A DNA stretch of 64,000 bases, from contig JAHDFP010000006.1 of assembly GCA_020628095.1 (NCBI GenBank), positions 62,001 through 126,000 of the forward strand. The letters run 5' to 3'. A model generated the notes under the pieces. The model was given only the letters and a program-made list of their open reading frames with translations. It was not told the DNA's origin and made no database searches. Source of the DNA: Saprospiraceae bacterium (GTDB lineage Bacteria; Bacteroidota; Bacteroidia; Chitinophagales; Saprospiraceae). Position 1 is the stretch's first letter. The number at the start of each line of letters is the position of its first letter. Of the stretch, positions 1-8,662 are shown piece by piece. Both the position numbers and the translations under genes were made by a program.

Positions 1-1622
1 GCATACTCCGCTTGTCCACTTGTATTTTCTAGGTAGCCAAAATCAACGAATGGGAGACTGAAATAAGAATTGTTAGATAATAGCAACCGATATTCTACAG
101 TAGATATGGCGTAATAACTGGTAAAGAAGGAAGCCTCATCAAAACCTCTTAATATTTGATTACCGCCTATTTGGAATTTTTCGTTACGATATAATCCAGC
201 CTTGGAGTAGCGCCATCCAGCTTTGAGAGATAATCCGATGGTTGCCCGACTTGCTAGAGGTTTGAAATAACTCAGGTCACCTGATAATTCAAATCTGGGT
301 GTCTTTAGTTGCAAGGTGTCATAGCTGTCGGTGAAGTCTACGCGTTCATTAGGGTCATTAGTTAGTTGGAATATGATGGGATTTTTTTTGATAGTTCTTT
401 GGCCAGCGACACCTTTGATTCTGATATCATATCCTGAGCGGGGATTATACTGGTAATCCAGTCGAGCTAGTGATAACTCAGCCGCTATACCCGTCTGATC
501 TACATCAAGGTCTTGAGGTAATCGCTGCGTGACATATAGTTGTGCCGTATCTATATCTATAAGGCTGGAAGACTCGTAATCCCATGATACCTTGAGATGG
601 TCATTACTATTAATAAAATATTGGACACCTAAATCCGCCTTCAGCGTAGAATATTCCAGGGCATTCCTAAATAGGCTAAACTCGGCATTGATCCCAAAGG
701 GAAGATCGAACATATAAGGATAGTTGAACTTAAGCTCAAATTTTTGTTGCTCCGGTCTTAGTCTCTCAAAGTCTATATAGAGATATTCTCCATAGCCAAA
801 CCGATTAAGCATCTCGGCGGTAAAATCCAGTGATAGGAATAATTGCTGATCATCCAGATTATTAGTCGGTATAATCCCTATCAAAAAATCAAATCGACTC
901 GCATTCTTAGGATCTAAGTAAAGATTGAGCGTGGAGTAATTATGGAAAAAATTAAGATCGGGAGATTGGCTTTGTTTGAGGAAGGCCAACTTATTGAGTT
1001 GACTAGGTATGCCGAGTAGTTTTTTGTGATTATAGACTTCTTCGTTATCAAAGTCCAAGTATCTGCGGATATAATGAGTCTTGATTTTTAGGTCTCCTTG
1101 GATGTTGATGGAGTCGATAATTATTTTTGGTCCAGTGTTGATTGATAGTTTTCCTTCTAGATTATTGTCATTGATTTGCATATCATCTAATACAATCTTA
1201 CAAAAAGGAAATCCTCTGTTACCGTAATAGTCCTTGATTTGTTCTCTGATATTAAGATATTCTTGAGTGGATCGGGGAGGGGATAATTTTAGTTTACTCA
1301 AGAAATCCAGACCTAGACTATCTATGGTTATTTTTTCAAAACTATATTTTTCACCAAGGTGTATATAGGCTTTATGATTTTTCTGTGTACTATCTGATAA
1401 GATAGAGTCTATATTGGCTTCTAGGTAATTATCATTGATTAGTCTTTCTATAATAGGCTCGAGTAGAGCATGGGGGTTTTCGTATTTGGGGTTGTCTATG
1501 TTGGTTTTCAGATAGGATATGGGACTCATATCTGTATCAGATATTAATTCGATAGATTGCCCATAGGATATTGCTCCCACGAAAAATAAAATCCCACTAC
1601 TGAATAATCTGATTATTGACAA
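1..1622 (-). CDS. Omp85/BamA-TamA family outer-membrane protein (3' end cut)
   Basis: The frame runs on the minus strand from about 1622 to beyond the left edge, giving about 540 residues. I chose a TTG start at 1622 because it opens a clear signal peptide (hydrophobic core, ending near SYGQ) and an in-frame stop lies upstream with no ATG between; the first ATG would remove the signal peptide. Residues about 30-190 look like POTRA-type modules, and the rest is a run of alternating beta-strands. Near the end is GGNQILRGFDEASF, which carries the RGF motif of the Omp85 family's L6 loop. It likely sits in the outer membrane and helps insert or translocate proteins or lipids. It is a second Omp85 protein, distinct from the full BamA at 37.9 kb. 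TamA-like or a lineage-specific surface antigen are both possible; the missing C-terminus prevents a finer call. Confidence 0.8.
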   Translation of the reverse strand, partial: MSIIRLFSSGILFFVGAISYGQSIELISDTDMSPISYLKTNIDNPKYENPHALLEPIIERLINDNYLEANIDSILSDSTQKNHKAYIHLGEKYSFEKITIDSLGLDFLSKLKLSPPRSTQEYLNIREQIKDYYGNRGFPFCKIVLDDMQINDNNLEGKLSINTGPKIIIDSINIQGDLKIKTHYIRRYLDFDNEEVYNHKKLLGIPSQLNKLAFLKQSQSPDLNFFHNYSTLNLYLDPKNASRFDFLIGIIPTNNLDDQQLFLSLDFTAEMLNRFGYGEYLYIDFERLRPEQQKFELKFNYPYMFDLPFGINAEFSLFRNALEYSTLKADLGVQYFINSNDHLKVSWDYESSSLIDIDTAQLYVTQRLPQDLDVDQTGIAAELSLARLDYQYNPRSGYDIRIKGVAGQRTIKKNPIIFQLTNDPNERVDFTDSYDTLQLKTPRFELSGDLSYFKPLASRATIGLSLKAGWRYSKAGLYRNEKFQIGGNQILRGFDEASFFTSYYAISTVEYRLLLSNNSYFSLPFVDFGYLENTSGQAEY

Positions 1623-1639
1623 TACTTTTATATAATATT

Positions 1640-1647
1640 CAAAAATA
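1640..1647 (-). promoter_or_regulatory. candidate -7 element for the Omp85 gene
   Basis: Read on the minus strand this is TATTTTTG, an exact match to the Bacteroidota -7 consensus TAnnTTTG. It lies 18 bases upstream of the TTG start at 1622. No good TTG -33 box is seen at the usual spacing, so the call rests on the -7 match alone. Confidence 0.35.
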
Positions 1648-1681
1648 GAATTGTTTACACATATAGGAAGTTTAAACCATT

Positions 1682-2803
1682 ATGGCGGGCATATATATCC
1701 ATATTCCATTTTGTAAGAAAGCGTGCCATTATTGCAACTTTCATTTTAGCACGTCACTCAAATATAAAGATGCCATGATTCAGGCATTGCTCAAAGAGTT
1801 AGAGCTAAGACAAGACTATTTACAGAATGAAAGCATAGAAACGATCTACTTGGGGGGTGGTACGCCCTCTGTTCTAGATGTTAAGGATATCGAGCAGATG
1901 TTTACAGTTATCCAATGGTACTATAACATCTCATCTTTGCAAGAATGTACCTTAGAAGCTAATCCCGACGATCTTGATAAGGATTATATCTCTGACCTTA
2001 AGTCCATAGGTGTCAATAGATTGAGCATTGGCGTACAGTCATTTGATCCAGTAGATCTGGAGTGGATGAATAGGTCTCATAGCGCCCAGCAGGCGCATGA
2101 TTGTATCCATGACGCCTATACCGCAGGTATAGATAATCTGAGTATAGATTTAATATTTGGCAGCCCTACGACCTCAGACAATATATGGTCTGAAAACTTA
2201 GAGCTAGCAACTCGGTATAAGATCAAGCATCTATCTTGTTATGCACTAACGGTCGAAGATAAGACCCCTCTGAAAGCGCTTATAGACAAAGGAAAGAGCC
2301 TATCTCCTGATGACGACCGTGTCGCCAGACAATTCCATAAGGCTCAAACCTACCTGAAATCTAATGACTATCTGCACTACGAAATATCCAACTATTGTCT
2401 AGATCAATACCAATCAAGGCACAATAGCAATTATTGGAATCAAGTCCCTTATATCGGCATCGGACCGTCTGCGCATTCTTTTAATGGAAAAGAGAGGCAA
2501 TGGAATATCGCACATAATCAGAAGTATATTAACGCACTAACAGAGGACACCATACCTTACGAGCTAGAAGTTCTATCCACGGACAACCTTTATAACGAGT
2601 ACATCATGACCAAAATGCGAACCAGTCAAGGATGTCAGACTTCTGTCATAAAGGGTATGGGCGAAAAGTATGAGCGGCATTTTTTGGAATCCTTATCTTC
2701 TTTGATAGATGAGGGTAAGGTCATTAGGTCAGATGATTATTACGTGGTAGTAGATGACTATAAGATTATCTCAGATCAGATTATTGGGGACTTGTTTATA
2801 TGA
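1682..2803 (+). CDS. hemW: Radical SAM heme chaperone HemW
   Basis: 373 residues, the normal HemW length. The 4Fe-4S/SAM motif CKKACHYC has Cys 11, 15 and 18 (CX3CX2C) and is followed by Asn-Phe rather than the extra Cys of the true oxidase HemN; this favours HemW. GGGTPS at 58-63 is the glycine-rich SAM-binding strand. HemW-family proteins bind heme and are thought to deliver it to target proteins; many are mis-annotated as oxygen-independent coproporphyrinogen oxidase. The gene is divergent from the Omp85 gene with a 59-base gap. hemB and hemJ lie 3-6 kb downstream, which supports a heme context. Confidence in the family is high; confidence in HemW over HemN is good but rests on the motif. 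Confidence 0.9.
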   Translation: MAGIYIHIPFCKKACHYCNFHFSTSLKYKDAMIQALLKELELRQDYLQNESIETIYLGGGTPSVLDVKDIEQMFTVIQWYYNISSLQECTLEANPDDLDKDYISDLKSIGVNRLSIGVQSFDPVDLEWMNRSHSAQQAHDCIHDAYTAGIDNLSIDLIFGSPTTSDNIWSENLELATRYKIKHLSCYALTVEDKTPLKALIDKGKSLSPDDDRVARQFHKAQTYLKSNDYLHYEISNYCLDQYQSRHNSNYWNQVPYIGIGPSAHSFNGKERQWNIAHNQKYINALTEDTIPYELEVLSTDNLYNEYIMTKMRTSQGCQTSVIKGMGEKYERHFLESLSSLIDEGKVIRSDDYYVVVDDYKIISDQIIGDLFI

Positions 2804-2849
2804 GTATTGGTAAATTCAATTATAGTTCGAATCAGAATTTAATATAAGA

Positions 2850-3245
2850 ATGATAAACATCATTTTGACTTTGATAGCACTTATCCCAATGACAATATTC
2901 CTGTATATGGTCCTCTGGGGTGTCCTTAATATTACACCACTTATCGACTCTGGAGAGACTTTATTTTTAATAACGATGATATTTTGGGTTTGTGGAAATA
3001 TTGGTCTGATAATGAATCTAAAACAGAGCAAAAAGAGAAAAAGCGAGGTCATCAATTTTATTCTATTATTTTTTGGAGTCATTGGTTTGTTTATGTTCTC
3101 TTTATTTGAAAACGGTTGGAATTTATGGAATTGGATTTTCACAACTAGGCATCCTCTTGCTAGCCTTATTTTTGCCTTACCTTTTATTATAAAAATATTT
3201 TTAACAGGTGCAAAAGCTAAACAGCTTAGATTACTTTATAAATAA
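2850..3245 (+). CDS. Small integral membrane protein, unknown
   Basis: 131 residues with four hydrophobic segments (about 3-26, 39-60, 70-86 and 102-118) separated by short charged loops; KQSKKRKS sits in the loop after segment two. I recognise no family. It starts 46 bases after hemW and could be co-transcribed with it. The opposite strand carries a 108-residue open frame, but the plus-strand frame has the more coherent membrane-protein composition. No function can be assigned. Confidence 0.55.
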   Translation: MINIILTLIALIPMTIFLYMVLWGVLNITPLIDSGETLFLITMIFWVCGNIGLIMNLKQSKKRKSEVINFILLFFGVIGLFMFSLFENGWNLWNWIFTTRHPLASLIFALPFIIKIFLTGAKAKQLRLLYK

Positions 3246-3291
3246 TTATAGTATGAGGCTTGATTTCTGTTTCAGAGAACAATAGCTTAGT

Positions 3292-3906
3292 ATGTATTCC
3301 TACCCTAAAAATATAATAAGACCAATAGACCAGAATAATCCTAACAAAGGATATAACTATAGTCAGTCGGTAGCTCACTTACTATCGTTAGTCAGTGGTG
3401 TGGATGTAGAAGACATTACGGCATGTACGGTTTATAGACGTTCATGGCTGAGGTACATTCCTTGGTATAGGGGTCAGCGAGGTGGCGGAGCGATTACCTT
3501 GGGTTCTCGATCATGGAGTAGTATCACATTTACGGAGAATTTCTTTTCTGATGATAAGGTATATTATAAGCATGCCGCATATCTGGATAATTTCATGACA
3601 TGGATGGGTATGTCGGCTCATGAAGTGGGTCATATCGCTCATACTAAGAGGTTTGGTTCGTTTTGGTTATATATATTCTTTTTTACTCTCCAGTATATAA
3701 GGCATGGACATGATGCAGCACCCTTGGAGATAGAGGCTGATAAAGGAAGAGTGGAGTTTCATAGGTTCGTGCGATATATGCAAGATAAGCATGGGTATAA
3801 TGTACTGAAGGATATTATCAACTCAGAGGATAATGAAGAGTCTAAAATCAATCAGATAAACACATTGTGGGATCAATATGTAAGCCACAAGTCAATAAAA
3901 GAATAG
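3292..3906 (+). CDS. Putative zinc metallopeptidase-like protein (HEVGH motif)
   Basis: 204 residues without a signal peptide. AHEVGHIAH contains a complete HExxH motif (His110, Glu111, His114), the zinc-binding/catalytic helix of gluzincin peptidases. EIEAD at about 146-150 is a plausible third-ligand helix. Between them residues about 123-136 are strongly aromatic and hydrophobic and could be a membrane segment or a buried helix. The HExxH...ExxxD-like arrangement recalls M48-like and DUF4157-like proteins, but I cannot place it in a named family. It follows the small membrane protein by 46 bases. Catalytic activity is an inference from the motif. Confidence 0.6.
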   Translation: MYSYPKNIIRPIDQNNPNKGYNYSQSVAHLLSLVSGVDVEDITACTVYRRSWLRYIPWYRGQRGGGAITLGSRSWSSITFTENFFSDDKVYYKHAAYLDNFMTWMGMSAHEVGHIAHTKRFGSFWLYIFFFTLQYIRHGHDAAPLEIEADKGRVEFHRFVRYMQDKHGYNVLKDIINSEDNEESKINQINTLWDQYVSHKSIKE

Positions 3907-3975
3907 AAAGTCTTTTTTGTAGGGTGTTAGTAGATCATTAGTAAGGTGATATGTAGAGGGTATATGATAGGAGTC

Positions 3976-3994
3976 AGATAGGGGATTCCTGTCT
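3976..3994 (+). other. Small hairpin in the 5' leader
   Basis: AGATAGG and CCTGTCT pair over 7 bp (one U-G) around a 5-base loop, ending 17 bases before the ATG at 4012. It may affect translation or stability of the small secreted protein mRNA. It is short and could be chance. Confidence 0.25.
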
Positions 3995-4011
3995 ATATAG
4001 CGTAACAAAGA

Positions 4012-4392
4012 ATGATAAAAATGAAAAATCTGATTCTAATTTCTGCAGCAATAATCTTCACAGCGACAATGACTTTCGGAGCGACTAATCCTACTACAAG
4101 TGTTGTACTCTTAGAGACTGCTACAGTTGAAGTTTCTGTTGAGGAGAATATGGAAAGTCTTTTCAAAGTCGCAGAGATATCTAAAGATCAGGAAAATATA
4201 GAATTTGTTACAAGAGCGGATATTGATGTTATCCAAATAATCAACGAAGCTGGTGAAATGGAATTCCAATTACCTGTTGGATCACACAAAGTAAAAATCA
4301 ATAAAAGTCTTTTCGGAGCGGGCAACTATAAATTAGGATTTAAAATATCTGGACAAGAGGACATTAAGTATGCTGATGTAGAATTAAAATAA
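4012..4392 (+). CDS. Small secreted protein, unknown
   Basis: 126 residues. The N-terminus has a signal peptide (hydrophobic core about 5-22, likely cleavage after FGA). The start may instead be the ATG at 4021, which gives a more standard MKNLILIS beginning. The mature part of about 100 residues is rich in Val, Ile, Glu and Lys and looks beta-stranded, ending with GNYKLGFKISGQEDIKYADVELK-like strands that resemble a small Ig-like or DUF3244-type fold. No catalytic motif is seen. It is probably exported to the periplasm or surface. A strong terminator follows, so it looks like the last or only gene of its transcript. Confidence 0.6.
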   Translation: MIKMKNLILISAAIIFTATMTFGATNPTTSVVLLETATVEVSVEENMESLFKVAEISKDQENIEFVTRADIDVIQIINEAGEMEFQLPVGSHKVKINKSLFGAGNYKLGFKISGQEDIKYADVELK

Positions 4393-4426
4393 AGTTAGAA
4401 TTATTAAGGTGTGTTAAAAATTTAAA

Positions 4427-4456
4427 AGGTCTTCCTTCGCGGGAAGGCCTTTTTTT
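4427..4456 (+). terminator. Rho-independent terminator, probably bidirectional
   Basis: AGGTCTTCC and GGAAGGCCT form a 9 bp stem (one G-U) around TTCGCG, followed by seven T. On the minus strand the same stem is followed by a T/A-rich run. It sits between the convergent small secreted gene and hemB and can serve both. Confidence 0.85.
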
Positions 4457-4474
4457 GTTTATGTGTAATCTTAA

Positions 4475-5464
4475 TTAGGTTGTGTTAGATAGTTTAAGAT
4501 ATTCCTTGGCGAAATAAGTAATAATAGCATCGGCTCCTGCACGCTTTATTGATAGAAGAGTTTCTGGCATTACCTTTTCGTATTCGAGCCACTTGTTTTG
4601 ACAGGCGGCAATGAGCATAGCGCATTCACCACTGACATGATAAGCGGCAATAGGCAGAGCAAAATTGTCCTTGAGAGATTTTATAATATCCAGATAATGC
4701 AGAGCTGGCTTGACCATCAGATAATCTGCACCTTCTATCATATCCATTTCTGCTTCTATAAGAGCTTCTGTACTATTGGCTGGATCCATTTGATATGATT
4801 TTTTGTGCGGCGGAATGTCAGGGTCATCTATAGGCGCAGAATCCAGAGCATCCCTGAATGGTCCATAAAAAGCACTAGAATACTTAGCCGTGTAGGACAT
4901 TATCCCAGTATCCTTGTAATTGTTCTTATCTAGATGGTCTCTTATAGCTTGGACTCTATGGTCCATCATATCCGATGGCCCTAGTATGTCAAAGCCTGCC
5001 TTAGCTTGTGCTAATGACATTTTGCACAGTATCTCTAGTGTCTCATCATTTTCTATTATCCCATTGTAGACTAGTCCATCATGACCATCTATAGAATAAG
5101 GATCCATTGCCACATCACTGATGAGGGTGATATCGGGGAAAGACGATTTTATCTCTGTTGCTGCCTTGAGATAAAAATTATCAGGATCGTAACTATAGCT
5201 CGCTGTTTTGTCTTTTTTGCTATCGGGTATCTTGGGAAATAATATAAATGTATGCAGTCCATAATGGACGCATTCTTTGATCTCGTCTAGCAGAAAGTCC
5301 AACGACATTCTGCGGGCGACAGGTAGCGAGTTAATCACTTCGCTATGATTAATACCATCCACTATAAATAAGGGCATGATCAAGTCATCAGCAGATACTC
5401 TATGCTCGCTGACTAGTTTTCTTATGGATTCGCTTTTTCTATTTCTTCTCGGTCGCCTTAGCAT
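4475..5464 (-). CDS. hemB: Delta-aminolevulinic acid dehydratase (porphobilinogen synthase)
   Basis: Condenses two 5-aminolevulinate molecules to porphobilinogen in the cytoplasm, the second common step of tetrapyrrole synthesis. I place the start at the ATG at 5464 ([11 protein letters not shown], the usual HemB beginning), giving 329 residues; a longer start at 5494 adds ten atypical residues. The two active-site lysines are seen in SYTAKYSS and LMVKPAL. The metal region reads [14 protein letters not shown], with Asp where zinc-type enzymes have Cys, so this is the Mg-stimulated, zinc-independent type. The 5' end overlaps yidD by 26 bases in another frame. It is the last gene of a DUF6702-yidD-hemB run. 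Confidence 0.96.
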   Translation of the reverse strand: MLRRPRRNRKSESIRKLVSEHRVSADDLIMPLFIVDGINHSEVINSLPVARRMSLDFLLDEIKECVHYGLHTFILFPKIPDSKKDKTASYSYDPDNFYLKAATEIKSSFPDITLISDVAMDPYSIDGHDGLVYNGIIENDETLEILCKMSLAQAKAGFDILGPSDMMDHRVQAIRDHLDKNNYKDTGIMSYTAKYSSAFYGPFRDALDSAPIDDPDIPPHKKSYQMDPANSTEALIEAEMDMIEGADYLMVKPALHYLDIIKSLKDNFALPIAAYHVSGECAMLIAACQNKWLEYEKVMPETLLSIKRAGADAIITYFAKEYLKLSNTT

Positions 5465-5699
5465 TTTTATCTTTTTTAGTGGGTACAGGATCATATCCAG
5501 AACTCGCCCAAGGATGACATCGCAAGATTCTTCTGATACCTATATACAAACCAATAATGAGTCCCCATTCCTTGAGAGCATCTATCATGTAGGCAGAACA
5601 AGTGGGTTGGTATCGACAAGTGGGTCCTAGTAGCGGGGAGATCAGTTTCTGGTATATCCTTACAGGAACGATGGCTATATATATAAAAGGATTAGTCAC
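5439..5699 (-). CDS. yidD: Membrane protein insertion efficiency factor YidD
   Basis: 86 residues. The family core is clear: [20 protein letters not shown] followed by [13 protein letters not shown], with the conserved cysteines and an amphipathic N-terminal helix. YidD is a small peripheral inner-membrane protein that assists YidC-dependent insertion of membrane proteins. Its start overlaps the stop of the DUF6702 gene by 4 bases and its end overlaps hemB, so the three are probably translated from one message. The C-terminal tail is Lys-rich ([12 protein letters not shown]), as is common in the family. Confidence 0.93.
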   Translation of the reverse strand: MTNPFIYIAIVPVRIYQKLISPLLGPTCRYQPTCSAYMIDALKEWGLIIGLYIGIRRILRCHPWASSGYDPVPTKKDKNAKATEKK

Positions 5700-6190
5700 A
5701 GTCTGACTTGCTTGGATGTGGCAGAATTATTCATTAGCCAATGTGCCCTTCCCTTTCTGTCTTTCTTGACATCGACAATATTCTTTTGGTTATCGAAAAG
5801 ATTGAGCATGATGGTATTATCTACCTGCATCTTCTTGACATCACTTAGATTTTCGACCTCTAGATAGCAATAGACTCCTTGCAGGTCTTCGCTCATTTCT
5901 TTACCGATCAGTATAGGTTGCACCAGATTATTATCTATCTGGATAACCAGATTGTCATTAATATACTGTCTGATAATCGAGTCTGATTTCAAGTATTCTC
6001 TTTTGGTAAAAAAGTATAGAGAATCTATCCCATAGTCCATTTGGATGGCATTTTCTAGATCATCGATGAATAAGTGCACAGTACATTGTAGAGCTTTCTG
6101 GTCACTTCTATAATGTAACTCGGTCTTACTCAGATGTATATCGTGAGTAGTCGATAATAGTGTTAGGATATGAAAAAAAAAAGTATACAT
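5696..6190 (-). CDS. DUF6702 family protein
   Basis: 164 residues. The pattern [20 protein letters not shown] and then [13 protein letters not shown] matches the DUF6702 family of Bacteroidota: short secreted or envelope beta-rich proteins of unknown function. The N-terminus ([17 protein letters not shown]) is a short signal-like segment. It is first in a tight DUF6702-yidD-hemB run (4-base overlap with yidD). No catalytic residues are evident. Confidence 0.7.
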   Translation of the reverse strand: MYTFFFHILTLLSTTHDIHLSKTELHYRSDQKALQCTVHLFIDDLENAIQMDYGIDSLYFFTKREYLKSDSIIRQYINDNLVIQIDNNLVQPILIGKEMSEDLQGVYCYLEVENLSDVKKMQVDNTIMLNLFDNQKNIVDVKKDRKGRAHWLMNNSATSKQVRL

Positions 6191-6200
6191 GCCTATAATA

Positions 6201-6231
6201 GAAAAGGGCTATTCCATATAGAATAACCCTT
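6201..6231 (-). terminator. Rho-independent terminator of the SRPBCC gene
   Basis: On the minus strand AAGGGTTATTC pairs with GAATAGCCCTT (11 bp, one U-G) around a 6-base loop, followed by TTTTC. It lies 20 bases past the stop of the SRPBCC/GyrI gene and just ahead of the DUF6702 start, separating the two transcripts. Confidence 0.75.
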
Positions 6232-6251
6232 CTTTCTCGTAATTAGTTTTG

Positions 6252-7265
6252 TTACGGGATATAATAAGTGATCTTAGTTAACCACTTAGATGGATCTTTT
6301 TCTGTTGTCGGATCTGTGACGTATTCTTCTACAATAGGCACATTATTAAGTATTCCATAGTCTTTCATATAATCATCCATGGCATAATGTGCATTGGCAG
6401 ATTTAGAGTAGTCGCCGTAGTAATCTATTTGTAGAGCTTTACCTGATGGTATTGTTACTAAAGTCGTTCCTTTAACCTCTTTTGGTTCTTTGATAGGGAC
6501 ACTAGCCGCCATATCTGTTGTGCCCTCAGATTCATTCCACTTGTAATATAGCCCCCCCGGCATACCATCCATTTCGCAATTGGCCTTCTGAGCCGCAGTA
6601 AATAATGTTGGTAAGTTTCTTAAATAAAACTGTTGTATGTTGGCCATGTCTACTTCTTGCCTTGTGGTTAAGTAGTGCTTGGCAGGTAAGGTTATTTCGT
6701 TGATTTTGTATCCTCTATACTCTTTGTTCTTAGCTCTGTTTTCAGCTATTTCCTTGATACGACTAAGTCCCGTGGCATAGGATTTTTTGAGAGCCCCTTT
6801 CATTATCCAATTGAAAGGTCGGAAGGCAAATCCTGTCTCTGCGCCATCAAAATCCCAAGTGACCTTAGTCTTATCGCCGACAGGCTCAAATGTCCAGTTG
6901 GAGTGAGAAGTTCCTTCAAAACCATTGAATTCTAATGCCGTTTTGATGCTTTTTCCTTTCTCTGACTCAATAATTTTTTGAGTTCCTTCTCCGACTTCTT
7001 TGTTGCCTTTCCAGGACCAACTAGCGCCAACACCCACTGTCTTTTCTGAGTAAGTATTCACGGCATTTGGATCGATGTCTTTCCAAGGCGACCAGGTCTC
7101 CCATTTTTTGAGATCATTGATCATATTATACACAAGATTAGGTGGTGCATCTATGGTCGTGTCCTCCGCAAGTGTCATTTTCTTTGGCGCTAAAAACATA
7201 GCCAGTAGTGCAATCAATAGCAAGGCAACTAATATGAATATGAGAATTCTAAGTAATTTTTTCAT
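6252..7265 (-). CDS. SRPBCC (START/polyketide cyclase-like) and GyrI-like fusion protein
   Basis: 337 residues. Residues 5-28 form one strongly hydrophobic segment (a membrane anchor or uncleaved signal). Residues about 33-175 look like an SRPBCC helix-grip domain (MTLAEDTTIDAPPNLVYNMI, then WETWSPWKDID), which binds hydrophobic ligands. Residues about 195-337 look like a GyrI/AraC-effector-binding domain (LPAKHYLTTRQEVDM near its start, SGKALQIDYYGDY later), a small-molecule binding fold. This two-domain arrangement recurs in Bacteroidota, but its ligand is unknown. It is probably membrane-tethered with both domains facing one side. It has its own terminator downstream. Confidence 0.75.
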   Translation of the reverse strand: MKKLLRILIFILVALLLIALLAMFLAPKKMTLAEDTTIDAPPNLVYNMINDLKKWETWSPWKDIDPNAVNTYSEKTVGVGASWSWKGNKEVGEGTQKIIESEKGKSIKTALEFNGFEGTSHSNWTFEPVGDKTKVTWDFDGAETGFAFRPFNWIMKGALKKSYATGLSRIKEIAENRAKNKEYRGYKINEITLPAKHYLTTRQEVDMANIQQFYLRNLPTLFTAAQKANCEMDGMPGGLYYKWNESEGTTDMAASVPIKEPKEVKGTTLVTIPSGKALQIDYYGDYSKSANAHYAMDDYMKDYGILNNVPIVEEYVTDPTTEKDPSKWLTKITYYIP

Positions 7266-7358
7266 GTGTTGATATTTTATATAACCGACTTATAAGGAAG
7301 CATTTATAAGAATAATGATGCTCCTTCTTGTATTATTCGTTTATGTTATGGACGTTTC

Positions 7359-7916
7359 CTAATTGCGATGATTGGTCGATTTAGATCTTATAGTTTTATA
7401 ATACTTAGCAAATAAAAATAGAACTAAGCCCATTAATAGGACACTACCAAAGATATATCCAAATTTTATCAAATTTTTGAATACAGCAAGCAAAACAATG
7501 GATAGCAAAAATAAAGTCGGCACTTCGTTATAAAGTCTAAATTGAAATGATGACATGACAACTTTCTGATTTTTTAGTTGCTCTATGATTTTCTTATTAT
7601 ACAAGTGGTAGACGGATAGCATAAGCACAAGAAAAATTTTGAGGTGTAGCCAGTAGTTCTCTGAAAACCATTCCATTCCATTGTATACTATCATCGCTAG
7701 GCCAAATACCCATGTCAATATAAAAGCGGGCTGGCAAATGATTCTGTGCAAGCGATCTTCCATTATATGGTATTGCCGACATAGAATTTTTCTTTCTGTC
7801 TCTGCTCTATCATAGGCTTCTGTATGATATACGAACAATCTTACGAGATAAAACAGCCCTGCAAACCAAGCCACCATGGCTATTAAGTGCATTGCTTTGA
7901 GGAAGAGGTACATCAT
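7359..7916 (-). CDS. hemJ: Protoporphyrinogen oxidase HemJ-like membrane protein
   Basis: 185 residues with an N-terminal KAMHLIAMVAWFAGLFYLVR segment, closely resembling the HemJ family start (conserved His10 and the W-AG-FY-R pattern). There are about five hydrophobic segments. HemJ oxidises protoporphyrinogen IX to protoporphyrin IX in the inner membrane, the penultimate heme step, in bacteria lacking HemG/HemY. Typical HemJ length is 140-220. hemB and hemW lie nearby, supporting the call. It lies 10 bases downstream of the CHAP gene and is probably co-transcribed with it. The C-terminus is Lys/Arg-rich (AKYYKTIRSKSTNHRN). Confidence 0.85.
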   Translation of the reverse strand: MMYLFLKAMHLIAMVAWFAGLFYLVRLFVYHTEAYDRAETERKILCRQYHIMEDRLHRIICQPAFILTWVFGLAMIVYNGMEWFSENYWLHLKIFLVLMLSVYHLYNKKIIEQLKNQKVVMSSFQFRLYNEVPTLFLLSIVLLAVFKNLIKFGYIFGSVLLMGLVLFLFAKYYKTIRSKSTNHRN

Positions 7917-7926
7917 CGGATCTAAG

Positions 7927-8604
7927 TTAGTGCATTCTCAGCCATCCTAATAAGTGCGGCACTTTAAGATTCCATGTGCCGTCTTCATTGACCAATTCGT
8001 AGTTTCCTCTAGAAGGGTTATTTACTCCTCCATTCTGCTGTATAAATTCTACTTCGCTATTCGTCACCTTAGTGATAATAAATAAGTGACCGAACTGATT
8101 GCCCGGAGAAGGTCCTATGACGCAAAGGTCATTAGGTTTGGGTTTGTCGTATTGTCTGTTCTTGTATTGGTACAGACCTCTTTTTTTGTTAAAGGCTTTG
8201 TGTGCGAGACTCTTATCGAAAAAATCTCTTGCGTGACCATAGGAGTCCGGCATCTTATGATTATAGACATCATAGAAAAAGCGTTTGGCGAATTCTACGC
8301 ATTGATACTTCAGGCCTAGGTTATATCCATCTTTGGTTGTATTGCGACCAAAAACATTACGTGCTGCTCCGTTGTAGAACACCTCGACGCCTCTATAGCT
8401 GTCTATAACCTGTCCTGTTTTGGCTGATGAAATATTTTTTCTTGTCTTACGATCTGCACTTTTGGTATCGGACTTTTTGGTAAATTTTTCCCAGAGGTCT
8501 AATTTGGGCCATGTGATATCTATTTTATCACCAAAGAGATAGTAGCCAATAGAGCCAAAGATGAGTGAAGTAAACAAAAGAGCCTTAAACTGATTACGAT
8601 CCAT
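7927..8604 (-). CDS. CHAP-domain amidase/peptidase
   Basis: 225 residues. Residues about 8-24 are hydrophobic (signal anchor), followed by a Lys/Ser-rich linker to about 66. The CHAP domain holds the cysteine nucleophile in YQCVEFAKRF (Cys102) and the histidine in QFGHLFII (His173); QQNGG at about 189-193 is the likely third polar residue. Spacing and order (Cys, then His) fit CHAP cysteine amidases that cleave peptidoglycan cross-links or amide bonds of glutathionylspermidine type. Periplasmic action tethered to the inner membrane is inferred. A lytic transglycosylase gene lies just upstream on the same strand, consistent with a cell-wall role. Confidence 0.8.
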   Translation of the reverse strand: MDRNQFKALLFTSLIFGSIGYYLFGDKIDITWPKLDLWEKFTKKSDTKSADRKTRKNISSAKTGQVIDSYRGVEVFYNGAARNVFGRNTTKDGYNLGLKYQCVEFAKRFFYDVYNHKMPDSYGHARDFFDKSLAHKAFNKKRGLYQYKNRQYDKPKPNDLCVIGPSPGNQFGHLFIITKVTNSEVEFIQQNGGVNNPSRGNYELVNEDGTWNLKVPHLLGWLRMH

Positions 8605-8611
8605 TGCGGCG

Positions 8612-8619
8612 CAAATCTA
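8612..8619 (-). promoter_or_regulatory. candidate -7 element for the CHAP gene
   Basis: On the minus strand this is TAGATTTG, an exact TAnnTTTG match, 7 bases upstream of the ATG at 8604. If it is used, transcription would begin almost at the start codon and the message would be nearly leaderless. No clear -33 TTG. Confidence 0.3.
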
Positions 8620-8662
8620 TAGAAAAAGACCTAATATGACTTTTCATTTGTGCTAGGAGAAA

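Noticed and set aside
2816-3142. 108-residue minus-strand frame opposite the small membrane gene
   Set aside because: No signal, family or start context; its partner on the plus strand has a convincing four-helix composition.
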